Source: Gemmatimonadota bacterium
GTDB lineage: Bacteria; Gemmatimonadota; Gemmatimonadetes; Gemmatimonadales; GWC2-71-9
Direction of reading: 5' to 3'
Length of the DNA: 34,196 nt
Assembly: GCA_025350665.1 (NCBI GenBank)
Contig: JANXXJ010000165.1
Location: forward strand, 1 to 34,196
Part shown: in pieces, positions 9,717-17,671 of the stretch
Layout of the letters: every line of letters starts with the position of its first letter
Position numbering within the stretch: position 1 is the stretch's first letter
Notes under the pieces: generated by a model
The model's database searches: none
What the model saw: only the letters and a program-made list of their open reading frames with translations
What the model was told of the DNA's origin: nothing
Position numbers and translations under genes: made by a program

Positions 9717-9747
9717 GCGCCCTCGCATTGGAGGGCGCTCTTTTTTT
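9717..9747 (+). terminator. Rho-independent terminator downstream of the GlsB/YeaQ gene
   Basis: gcgccctc-gcattg-gagggcgc perfect 8-bp stem followed by tcttttttt. Confidence 0.9.
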
Positions 9748-9811
9748 GGGCTCTTGCGCAAACCCGAACAAACACCGACATTACCAGCACCCCGAACAGA
9801 TGCCGACAATC

Positions 9812-9928
9812 ATGAGCAAGACCCCGCCGCCTACCGTGGTCAAAGTCTGCCCCGAATGCTCCGGACCGGTCGTTCACGCGGCGGCTTGCGTGTCCTGCCT
9901 TCAATGCGGATGGGCCCGGTGCGGCTAG
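9812..9928 (+). CDS. 38-aa standalone zinc-ribbon peptide resembling the C-terminal zinc finger of class II (B12-dependent) ribonucleotide reductases
   Basis: MSKTPPPTVVKVCPECSGPVVHAAACVSCLQCGWARCG*: CPEC...C.SC..CGW..C cysteine pattern; overlaps the start of the radical SAM CDS. Confidence 0.55.
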   Translation: MSKTPPPTVVKVCPECSGPVVHAAACVSCLQCGWARCG

Positions 9929-11049
9929 GCGGGGCCGCCCACCAGCTGGGGCTCGGGATCGATACGACTCGATCGCTCCCCACGCTCGATCAACGGCAGA
10001 GGGGCACCGAGTTTCTCGGGCTCCCGGCCAATCGGATCCTCAACTCGCCCGAAACAACCGGGATGCCGTTCTGGACCATTAATCCCTACGTCGGGTGTGA
10101 GTTCGGATGCTGCTACTGCTATGCTCGCGCCACCCACGAGTGGACTGCCGAACGGCACGGCCGGGCTTCGACCGGGCGCCCGGCCCGGGACCAGTTCGAG
10201 CGGGAGATCTACGTCAAACGCAACGCCGGCCATGTGCTCAAGCAGACACTGGAACCGGCCAAGGTCGGGAACCGGAAGATTCTGATCGGCTCGGCCACGG
10301 ACCCGTACCAGCCGGCCGAGCGCCGGTTTGGCGTCACCCGGTCGATTCTCGAAGGGCTGCTCCAGTTCCGGGGCCTGTCGATCGGGATCATCACCAAATC
10401 CCCGTTGGTGGCCCGGGATGCCGATCTGCTCAAAGCGCTCGGCGCGCGGCACCGGCTCACGATCCAGATCTCGCTGATTTCGCTCGACCCGGTACTGATT
10501 CGTCGCCTCGAGCCGAAGACACCATTGCCCCACGCCCGGCTCCGGGCCGTAGCCGCCCTGGCCGAGGCCGGCGTGAATGTGGGACTGATCATCGCGCCCA
10601 TCGTTCCCGGGCTCACGGACGGATGGGGATCGTTAGGCGGCTTGATGGCGGCCGGCAAGGAAGCCGGGGCTCGACACGCGGATGGGTTTGCGCTCAGACT
10701 CAAACCGGTGGCGCGCTCCGGATTCCTGCCGGTCCTTACCGAAGCCTTCCCCGAGCTCGTCAGCCGGTATCAGCGACGGTACGGCAACAGGAACAGCGCC
10801 GGTCGGGACTACCTCGTGGCGCTCGATCGCCGGATTCGAACGCTGCAGCAAATCCACGGATTCCCGATTCGCCCCCTCGATCGCGGCGATGGCAGCTCGG
10901 CCGGCGAGGCACCGTCGCCCCCGGTCAACGTCGTACCTGAACTCACGCTGGAGGCCATCCCCGGCCACCCGGCGCGCCAAACACCCCACCATCACCCGGA
11001 GTCGTCCGATGTCGAACGTGATCGCACAGTCACTGCTTCCCGAATTTGA
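9904..11049 (+). CDS. Radical SAM protein, SplB/Rv2578c-like (COG1533 type)
   Basis: PFWTINPYVGCEFGCCYCYARATHEW (C-x3-C-x2-C), KILIGSATDPYQPAERRFGVTRSILEGL, ITKSPLVARDADLL; alternative starts at 9910 and 9919. Confidence 0.92.
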   Translation: MRMGPVRLGGAAHQLGLGIDTTRSLPTLDQRQRGTEFLGLPANRILNSPETTGMPFWTINPYVGCEFGCCYCYARATHEWTAERHGRASTGRPARDQFEREIYVKRNAGHVLKQTLEPAKVGNRKILIGSATDPYQPAERRFGVTRSILEGLLQFRGLSIGIITKSPLVARDADLLKALGARHRLTIQISLISLDPVLIRRLEPKTPLPHARLRAVAALAEAGVNVGLIIAPIVPGLTDGWGSLGGLMAAGKEAGARHADGFALRLKPVARSGFLPVLTEAFPELVSRYQRRYGNRNSAGRDYLVALDRRIRTLQQIHGFPIRPLDRGDGSSAGEAPSPPVNVVPELTLEAIPGHPARQTPHHHPESSDVERDRTVTASRI

Positions 11050-11524
11050 TCAGGAAATGGCCGGCACACGCAAAGTGCTCGAGCGGATGACCGAGGCGGT
11101 GGCCGCCTGGAAACCCCACCCGAAGTCCTTCGGTGCGGCGGATCTGGCCCTCCATATCGCCAATCTCGCCGGATGGGCCGAGACAACCATGGGCCAGACT
11201 GAGCTCGACATGAACCCCCCTGGCGGGCCGGCCTGGTCGCCGCCCAAATACCAGAGCGCCGCCGCGACCCTGGCGACGTTCGACGAGAATGTCCGCAAGG
11301 CCCGGGCGGCCCTCGCCGCCGGATCGGACGCGGACTATCAGGTGCCCTGGACTCTCAAGAGCGGCGGTCAGGCGATCTTCGCGTTGCCACGCGTCGCGGT
11401 GGTGCGGACGTTCGTGATGAACCATGTGATTCACCACCGGGCCCAACTCACCGTCTACCAGCGGATAAACGGGATTCCGGTGCCGGCGCTCTACGGTCCC
11501 TCCGCCGACGACGCCGGGATGTAA
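11009..11524 (+). CDS. DinB family protein
   Basis: MSNVIAQSLLPEFDQEMAGTRKVLERMTEAVAAWKPHPKSFGAADLALHIANLAGW...VMNHVIHHRAQLTVYQRINGIPVPALYGPSADD. Confidence 0.93.
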   Translation: MSNVIAQSLLPEFDQEMAGTRKVLERMTEAVAAWKPHPKSFGAADLALHIANLAGWAETTMGQTELDMNPPGGPAWSPPKYQSAAATLATFDENVRKARAALAAGSDADYQVPWTLKSGGQAIFALPRVAVVRTFVMNHVIHHRAQLTVYQRINGIPVPALYGPSADDAGM

Positions 11525-11527
11525 CCG

Positions 11528-12496
11528 CTACCAGTTCAAAACGATCTTCCCAAAGACCTCATTGGCCTCCATCGCGGCGTGGGCGGCGGCCAATGCGGTC
11601 ATCGGGAAAGACGCCCCGATGATCGGAGCCATGCGGCCGGCCGCGAACTCCGGCAAGACCCGGGTCGCAAACTCCTCGACCAGGGGCACCCGCTCCTCAT
11701 GGGGACGGGACCGCATCACGGTCCCAATCACCTCGAGCCGTCCTCTCAGAATCCGGCCAACGTCGACCGCCTCAGCCGTACCGCCCTGCAGCGTCCCAAG
11801 GACCACCAGCCGGCCTTTGGGGTTGAGACAACGCAGATTCTCGTTCAAGGCCCCGCCGCCAAAGAAATCGAGGATCACGTCGACCGGCTGGCTCAACTGG
11901 CTCCCAAATCCTCCGGCGGCAGTTTCGATACCCTCACCGACGCCTAACGCCATCGCCCGGTCGATTTTCGAACGGGTCCTGGAGGTGCCTGCGACCGTGG
12001 CCCCGAGCCACCGGGCCAGCTGCACAGCGGCCGTACTGACGCCACTGCCGATCGCATGCACCAGCACCCGCTCGCCGGCCCGGATCCGACCTCGAATGAC
12101 CAACGCGTCGTATGCCGTCAGGAACGCCTCGGGAATCGCGGCCGCCTGCTCGAACGTCAGGCCGGGCGGGATCGGAAGCACCTCGCGGCAATGGGTGACG
12201 AGGAATTCCGCCTGAGCCCCGCCCCCCACGAGTCCCATCACCCGGTCGCCGGGCTTCACCTCGGCCACTCCGATCCCAACCGCTTCCACCACGCCGGCAT
12301 ATTCGAGCCCGGGAATGTCAGCCGGCCAGCCCGCCGGCGCTGGATACCCTCCCCGCCGCTGGATCACATCAGCCCGGTTGAGCCCCGTGGCCTGAACGCG
12401 GACGAGTACCTGACTTGCCGCGGGCGCCGGCGTGGGAACCGTAGTCAGATCGAGGACCTCGACGCCGCCCGCACTGCGGTAGACAATTGCACGCAT
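11528..12496 (-). CDS. NAD(P)H-quinone oxidoreductase (zinc-type ADH-like, QOR/PIG3 family)
   Basis: MRAIVYRSAGGVEVLDLTTVPTPAPAASQVLVRVQATGLNRADVIQRRGGYPAPAGWPADIPGLEYAGVVEAVG...LVHAIGSGVSTAAVQLARWLGATVAGTSRT. Confidence 0.95.
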   Translation of the reverse strand: MRAIVYRSAGGVEVLDLTTVPTPAPAASQVLVRVQATGLNRADVIQRRGGYPAPAGWPADIPGLEYAGVVEAVGIGVAEVKPGDRVMGLVGGGAQAEFLVTHCREVLPIPPGLTFEQAAAIPEAFLTAYDALVIRGRIRAGERVLVHAIGSGVSTAAVQLARWLGATVAGTSRTRSKIDRAMALGVGEGIETAAGGFGSQLSQPVDVILDFFGGGALNENLRCLNPKGRLVVLGTLQGGTAEAVDVGRILRGRLEVIGTVMRSRPHEERVPLVEEFATRVLPEFAAGRMAPIIGASFPMTALAAAHAAMEANEVFGKIVLNW

Positions 12497-12601
12497 GGCG
12501 GTAACGTAATGGCGACGGGTCTCGGCCTGCAGGATCATGCAACCCGTGCAGCGGCCACTCCCTCGAACGTCTATTTTCGACATCCGACATCGAGACTCGA
12601 A

Positions 12602-13753
12602 ATGCGCGCGCCCCATGCCCTCCTGTTCGCCGGCCTGCTCGGAGCCTGCTCCACCGGCGAAGGGCAAGTGGCACCGCCGCCACCACCCAGCGGGCTGGGC
12701 CTCGCCGACGTCGGCAAGTTCGAGCTACCCGTCCTCCTCGTCAGCTCTGCCGGGGACCGGACCCGCCTGTTCATCGTCGAAAAACAGGGCACGATCGCCA
12801 TCGTCAAACAGGGCACCGTGCTCCCGGCACCCTTTCTCGATCTCCGGAGCAAGGTGTCAACCGGCGGCGAACAGGGTCTGCTTGGCCTGGCGTTTCATCC
12901 CGGCTACACGGCCAACGGCCTCTTCGTAGTCAACTACACCGATGCCGCTGGCGACACCCGCGTCTCACTGTTCCGGCGGTCGGCGACCGACCCCGACCGC
13001 GCCGATCCGGCCAGCGAGCAACTCGTCCTGACTGTGGGCCAGCCCTTCGCCAATCACAATGGCGGCATGGTGGCGTTCGGCCCGGACGGCAAGCTGTACA
13101 TCGGGATGGGCGATGGCGGATCCGGGGGCGATCCCCAGGGCAACGGTCAGAAGCGCTCGACCTTGCTTGGCAAACTTCTGCGGCTCGGGATCTCGGCGTC
13201 GGGCCAAGTATCGGTACCGGCGGACAACCCGTTCGCGGAAGAGGCTGGCACCCGGCCTGAGATCTGGAGTCTTGGACTACGCAACCCGTGGCGGTTCAGT
13301 TTTGACCGGCTGACCGGAGATCTGTACATCGGCGATGTCGGCCAGAACCTCCACGAGGAGATCGATGCGTTACCGCTGGCGGCGAGCCGGGGCGCCAATT
13401 TCGGCTGGAGCGTTATGGAAGGCGCCACCTGCTACGGAAGCTCGACATGCGCCGGCGCCGGGCTCGTCCTTCCGGTCATCGATTACCCCCACGGCGAGGG
13501 ATGCTCCGTCACGGGAGGATACGTGTACCGGGGGACCGCCATTCCGAACCTCGTCGGCCACTATTTCTACGCCGACTACTGCCAGGGCTGGATTCGGAGT
13601 TTCCGGCTATCCAACGGTTCCGCGACTGACCCGCGCGAATGGGCGACGCTCGCGCCTGGCGGCCAGGTCACCGGATTCGGCGAGGACGCGGATGGCGAGC
13701 TCTACGTGCTGACCGGCGGCGGCCGGGTGGCAAAGATCGTGGCTCGGCCCTGA
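12602..13753 (+). CDS. PQQ-dependent (soluble aldose) sugar dehydrogenase family lipoprotein
   Basis: Lipobox LLGAC; EQGLLGLAFHPGY, NHNGGMVAFGPDGKLYIGMGDGGSGGDPQGNGQ, SLGLRNPWRFSFDRLTGDLYIGDVGQNLHEEID. Confidence 0.95.
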   Translation: MRAPHALLFAGLLGACSTGEGQVAPPPPPSGLGLADVGKFELPVLLVSSAGDRTRLFIVEKQGTIAIVKQGTVLPAPFLDLRSKVSTGGEQGLLGLAFHPGYTANGLFVVNYTDAAGDTRVSLFRRSATDPDRADPASEQLVLTVGQPFANHNGGMVAFGPDGKLYIGMGDGGSGGDPQGNGQKRSTLLGKLLRLGISASGQVSVPADNPFAEEAGTRPEIWSLGLRNPWRFSFDRLTGDLYIGDVGQNLHEEIDALPLAASRGANFGWSVMEGATCYGSSTCAGAGLVLPVIDYPHGEGCSVTGGYVYRGTAIPNLVGHYFYADYCQGWIRSFRLSNGSATDPREWATLAPGGQVTGFGEDADGELYVLTGGGRVAKIVARP

Positions 13754-13758
13754 CCGGC

Positions 13759-14703
13759 GTGATCCCCGAATCCGGCGATCTCCCCCCGACCCCGGCTGAA
13801 CTCGATCGGCTCCGGGAGGCTATTCCGCCGCTGGTCCATTTCGGCACTTCAACGTGGACGTACCCCGGGTGGACAGGCCTCGTCTACGCCAAGCCATACC
13901 CGGCCACCGGCGCCAGCGCGCGGATGCTCGCGGAGTATGCCCGCTTTCCACTGTTTTCCACGGTTGGCATCGATTCGAGTTTCTACGGCACGCCCAAACC
14001 GAAGTCACTCGAAAGCTGGGCCAAGGTCCTGCCGCCCGGCTTCAAGTGCGTGAGCAAGGTCTGGGAGCGGCTGACGGTCCGAACGTTCGCCAGTCCACGC
14101 GAGGAGGGTCGGACCGGACAGCTGAATCCGGATTTCCTCAACGCCGATCTCTTCATTTCCGATGTATGGGCACCCTACCGGACCTACTTCGGGGAACACA
14201 CCGGCCCGTTCGTTTTTGAATTTCAAGCGATCGGCCCCGACGAGAAGGTCGGGCCGGATCAGTTCGCCACGATGCTCGACGGCTTCTTCGGCAGGCTTCC
14301 CCCTGAGGGGGAATACGCGGTGGAGATTCGCAACGAGAACTATCTCTCGCCCGCCTACTTCGCGGTGCTGCGGGAGCATGGTGTGGCGCACCTGTTCAAC
14401 TCGTGGACCCGGATGCCGCCGATCGGCGCCCAACTCGACCGGCCGGAATCACTGACCGCGAGGTTCCTGGTGGCGCGAGCTCTGCTCAGTCCCGGCCGGA
14501 GTTACGCCGACGCCGTGGATCGCTTCTCGCCTTACGACCGGATTCAGGAACGAAACCCTCGTCTGCGCGGCGACCTGGTCCGACTGGCCCGGACGGCCGC
14601 CGAACTGAGACTGCCGGCCTATCTGCTGGTGAACAACCGGGCGGAAGGCAGCGCGCCGCTTACGATTGCGGCGGTCGCCCGGATGCTGGCGGACAATCGT
14701 TAG
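13759..14703 (+). CDS. DUF72 domain-containing protein
   Basis: GTSTWTYPGWTGLVYAKPYPATGASARMLAEYARFPLFSTVGIDSSFYGTPKPKSLESWAKVLPPGFKCVSKVWERLT, YAVEIRNENYLSP; GTG start. Confidence 0.9.
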   Translation: MIPESGDLPPTPAELDRLREAIPPLVHFGTSTWTYPGWTGLVYAKPYPATGASARMLAEYARFPLFSTVGIDSSFYGTPKPKSLESWAKVLPPGFKCVSKVWERLTVRTFASPREEGRTGQLNPDFLNADLFISDVWAPYRTYFGEHTGPFVFEFQAIGPDEKVGPDQFATMLDGFFGRLPPEGEYAVEIRNENYLSPAYFAVLREHGVAHLFNSWTRMPPIGAQLDRPESLTARFLVARALLSPGRSYADAVDRFSPYDRIQERNPRLRGDLVRLARTAAELRLPAYLLVNNRAEGSAPLTIAAVARMLADNR

Positions 14704-15056
14704 GCAGAGGTGCGGGCACGCCGGCGTCGTACCACCGAACGATGGCGCCGCGCCCGCCGGCTCACCGATCGAACGGCCTGGTGGGACGTCAGCACCAGAT
14801 GATGGAGTTCCACCGGATCGTCGGCCGGCAGGGCCACTTCCACCCAGGCGGGCTGAGACGCCACGGGAGCGTCAACCAGCGACTGGACCCGATCGGCCTC
14901 CACGAGGGCCTCGCCGGCAGGCGCCGGCAGCCGAAGCAGCAGACCGGTGTCGCTCAGCAAAGCGAACATCCGGCCGGCGGTAAAGAAGCCGTCCCGGCCG
15001 TTCAATCGGCGGGTGGCCACGAAGGGAAGCCCTTCCAGCAATTCTCGGATCGACAT
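14700..15056 (-). CDS. TfoX N-terminal domain-like protein with Arg-rich C-terminal tail
   Basis: MSIRELLEGLPFVATRRLNGRDGFFTAGRMFALLSDTGLLLRLP... TfoX_N-like; tail SVSRRARRHRSVVRRRRARTSA. Confidence 0.65.
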   Translation of the reverse strand: MSIRELLEGLPFVATRRLNGRDGFFTAGRMFALLSDTGLLLRLPAPAGEALVEADRVQSLVDAPVASQPAWVEVALPADDPVELHHLVLTSHQAVRSVSRRARRHRSVVRRRRARTSA

Positions 15057-15114
15057 AGGGGGAGCGATTGTAGCGCTGGAATGGGGATCCCGCCACCACA
15101 CGTCGACCGAATAC

Positions 15115-16323
15115 CTACCGAAGCAGGGATTCCGGATCGATGCCGCGGGTGAGCGCGATCCGGACGACCGTCTGGCCAATCTTGTTGTTCGGCGTTGAGG
15201 CGCCTGCGGTCAAACCGATCGCTCTCACCTCACCGAGCCAATCGGGGGTGGTGCTTTCCTGCTTCGAGCCGACCGGCTGGTGCCGAATGGTGCCCGCGTC
15301 CGGGTCGATGCAGTCGGCATCTTCAATGTGGAAGGTCAGAACCCCGCGACGCTGGCAGAGGGCCGCGAGGTGGCAGGTATTGCTCGAGTTGTAGCCCCCA
15401 ACGACGACCATAACGTCCGGCGGGTCCTCCAGCAGATGGACCACGGCGTCCTGCCGTTCCTGCGTCGCGGAACATATGGTGTCGAACGTTCGGACGTGTT
15501 CCGCTTCGTGGGCCGCGCCATATCGCCGGATCATGGTCTGCCGAAATTCTTCGGCGATCGCCAGCGACTCGCTCGACAGCATCGTGGTCTGATTGGCAAT
15601 TCCGACGCGAAGCAGGTCCTGGGCGAAGTCGAACGGCTCAGAGGTCCGGTTGGCGAAGCGCCGGGTGAGCGCCGCCGCATCCCCCCCATGTTCGATGAAT
15701 TCGCAGACCTCGCGCGCTTCGGCCATATCGAATACGACGAGGTATCGGCCCCCGGGATACTTGTTGACCTGACTGGCCGTTGCCTTGGTTTCTTCGTGAG
15801 CGAATTTGCCGTGAATGACCGCCGTGAAGCCGTCCCGGGCATAGCTCTCGACCCGTTTCCACACGCTGAGTACCGACCCGCATGTGGTATCCACCAGGAC
15901 GCAGCCCTTGGCCCTGAGGCTGGCGAAGTCCTGCACCGTGACGCCAAATGCCGGCAGGATCACCACGTTCGCCGCGGTGATCGGAGAGAAATCGAAACGG
16001 CCGTCGGGGTCACGGTGAAGGAACCGGATGCCCATCGACCGCAACTTCTGATTGACATGAGGATTGTGAATGATCTCGCCGACGAGGACGAGGTCCCGGT
16101 CGGGGAATTTCGACCGGGCCTCGTAGGCGTACTCGACGGCCCGGTCCACTCCGTAGCAAAACCCGAACTCCCGAGCGAGCCTGAACACCAGCGGACCAGC
16201 GGCCAGGCGGTACCCGTTGGCCTTGAAGCCTTCGATCAGTACGCTGTGATAGTCGGCGGAGAGAATGCCTTCGATTTCCCCCCGAAGGCCGAACCCTTTG
16301 CGGAAGTACGTTGGTTCCGTCAC
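15115..16323 (-). CDS. ispH: 4-hydroxy-3-methylbut-2-enyl diphosphate reductase (long, cyanobacterial/plastid-like form)
   Basis: FGFCYGVDRAVEYA, GEIIHNPHVNQKLRSMG, VDTTCGSV, HGKFAHEETKATASQ, VVGGYNSSNTCHLAALC; N-terminal RKGFG extension; GTG start overlapping the upstream TGA (GTGA). Confidence 0.93.
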   Translation of the reverse strand: MTEPTYFRKGFGLRGEIEGILSADYHSVLIEGFKANGYRLAAGPLVFRLAREFGFCYGVDRAVEYAYEARSKFPDRDLVLVGEIIHNPHVNQKLRSMGIRFLHRDPDGRFDFSPITAANVVILPAFGVTVQDFASLRAKGCVLVDTTCGSVLSVWKRVESYARDGFTAVIHGKFAHEETKATASQVNKYPGGRYLVVFDMAEAREVCEFIEHGGDAAALTRRFANRTSEPFDFAQDLLRVGIANQTTMLSSESLAIAEEFRQTMIRRYGAAHEAEHVRTFDTICSATQERQDAVVHLLEDPPDVMVVVGGYNSSNTCHLAALCQRRGVLTFHIEDADCIDPDAGTIRHQPVGSKQESTTPDWLGEVRAIGLTAGASTPNNKIGQTVVRIALTRGIDPESLLR

Positions 16324-16865
16324 TTGACGGCGGGCCGCGGGGGCGGCGCGGGTGCCGGCCGGACAACTCGGCCACATGGACCCTGGGCCGAGACGATCCT
16401 GAGACGGGTGAACTTGCCGCCGATTCGAACCGTGTCCGGGCCGTCGGCCCGCTTGAGCCGGAGGTCGAGCGTGCCGGTGACCGTGCCATCGGCAAGGCCG
16501 GTCACATTGATGAGCCCAGAGGTGGCCTCGTAACCGCGGAGGGCCGAGTCGGTCGCCACGCGGAGGGCGGCATATCCAAGCGGGCGCCAGTTCGCCTGGA
16601 CCGCGGCGGATACGACCGGATACTGGGCAACCCGGACCGAGTCCTGCGCGATAACGGTGAAGCCAACTCCGGTGTCGTGGCGAGTGGCGAGCACCTCGAG
16701 GAGAGAGTCGGTGCGGCACCACAAGGCTGCCGCCGGGGCGGCAAATCGGCCCTTGGCAGACCCTGCCCAGGCGACCGCGACCGTGCCCGCCACGTCAGCG
16801 GCAACCTGAGCGGGTTTCCGGCAGGTCAGCGGAAACAGGGCGAGTCCAAGAAAAAGCCGACGCAT
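16320..16865 (-). CDS. Hypothetical lipoprotein/secreted protein
   Basis: MRRLFLGLALFPLTCRKPAQ signal/lipobox-like start; ORF continues to TGA overlapping the ispH GTG. Confidence 0.6.
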   Translation of the reverse strand: MRRLFLGLALFPLTCRKPAQVAADVAGTVAVAWAGSAKGRFAAPAAALWCRTDSLLEVLATRHDTGVGFTVIAQDSVRVAQYPVVSAAVQANWRPLGYAALRVATDSALRGYEATSGLINVTGLADGTVTGTLDLRLKRADGPDTVRIGGKFTRLRIVSAQGPCGRVVRPAPAPPPRPAVK

Positions 16866-16906
16866 GGTCGGCAGGAAGGTAGGTCGAACGGTCGAGGGCC
16901 GAAAGC

Positions 16907-16930
16907 CGCCGGCACCGAGTGGCGCCGGCG
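16907..16930 (-). terminator. GC-rich hairpin immediately after the PAS-Fis stop codon (possible terminator/attenuator)
   Basis: Minus-strand CGCCGGCGCC-ACTC-GGTGCCGGCG, 10-bp stem with one G-U pair, then GCTTTCGG; weak U-tract. Confidence 0.4.
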
Positions 16931-17377
16931 TCAGGACGCCTGGGCCCACTTGCTCCGGCCGTCGCGGTGAAGGCCGTACGCCCGAAGCCGCCGCCACAGC
17001 GTCGTGCGACTGATCCCGAGACTCTTTGCCGTCTCGGCCAACTTCCAGGCATTGGCATCGAGGGATCGAACGATGGCTTCCTTTTCTCGTTCGGCGAGAG
17101 TCTTGGGGCCGGCATTGCCGGGGAGGAACATCGCCTCGCCGAGATCGATGGACCCGACCTTGAGCGGTTTGAGTCTGCCACCCAACTCGGCGAGCTGCGG
17201 CATCAACTCGCGAGAAGTCTGGGACATGTCGAGGCCGAGGTCGCGGGCCTGATGATTGGCGTACAGGACCTTGCCCTGCGGGTCAAATACCACGACGCCC
17301 TCCGAGAAGGCGTCAAGAAGCGTTTTGGCCAGCGGTGAAAAGACCGACGGCAGCGGAGCGGGAGTCGGGTTGGTCAT
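16931..17377 (-). CDS. PAS-like domain plus Fis-type HTH regulator (no AAA+ domain)
   Basis: LLDAFSEGVVVFDPQGKVLYANHQARDLGLD (PAS) and LAEREKEAIVRSLDANAWKLAETAKSLGISRTTLWRRLRAYGL (HTH_8/Fis). Confidence 0.88.
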   Translation of the reverse strand: MTNPTPAPLPSVFSPLAKTLLDAFSEGVVVFDPQGKVLYANHQARDLGLDMSQTSRELMPQLAELGGRLKPLKVGSIDLGEAMFLPGNAGPKTLAEREKEAIVRSLDANAWKLAETAKSLGISRTTLWRRLRAYGLHRDGRSKWAQAS

Positions 17378-17455
17378 TTAGCCAGTTACGGTCGGACGTT
17401 CCAAAAGGTTTCGCTTTCGGGCTGCGTTGTCAATGACCCTGCGATTCATTTTGTT

Positions 17456-17471
17456 GACCAACCGGTCGGTC
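17456..17471. promoter_or_regulatory. Putative TetR operator, copy 1
   Basis: GACCAACCGGTCGGTC, 14/16 self-complementary; matches copy 2 at 14/16 positions. Confidence 0.6.
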
Positions 17472-17637
17472 GATTTTGATAACACGTAGTGATTGATAGT
17501 CTTACGCTAGTGATACAGCAATGTTGATGGTGGGGACTGGACCCCAATAACCAGGACCTCGGACGACCCTTCCCATGGCAACGAATCATCCCCCATCTTC
17601 GTAATGGGAAACTCGTCGCTCTCTTGGCTGCTTATAC

Positions 17638-17666
17638 TTGACCGACCGATCGGTCATTGATATAGT
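17638..17666 (+). promoter_or_regulatory. Putative tetR promoter: TTGACC (17638-17643), 17-nt spacer, TATAGT (17661-17666); ATG at 17672
   Basis: Near-consensus -35/-10 with exact 17-nt spacing, overlapping operator copy 2. Confidence 0.6.
17640..17655. promoter_or_regulatory. Putative TetR operator, copy 2
   Basis: GACCGACCGATCGGTC, containing the perfect 12-bp palindrome GACCGATCGGTC; lies in the -35/spacer of the tetR promoter. Confidence 0.65.
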
Positions 17667-17671
17667 GTTAA

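Noticed and set aside
9728-9811. N-terminal extension MEGALFLGSCANPNKHRHYQHPEQMPTI of the zinc-ribbon ORF
   Set aside because: Begins inside the rho-independent terminator and lacks any plausible ribosome-binding site
15280-16533. 417-aa + strand ORF antisense to ispH
   Set aside because: Shadow ORF of a conserved enzyme gene
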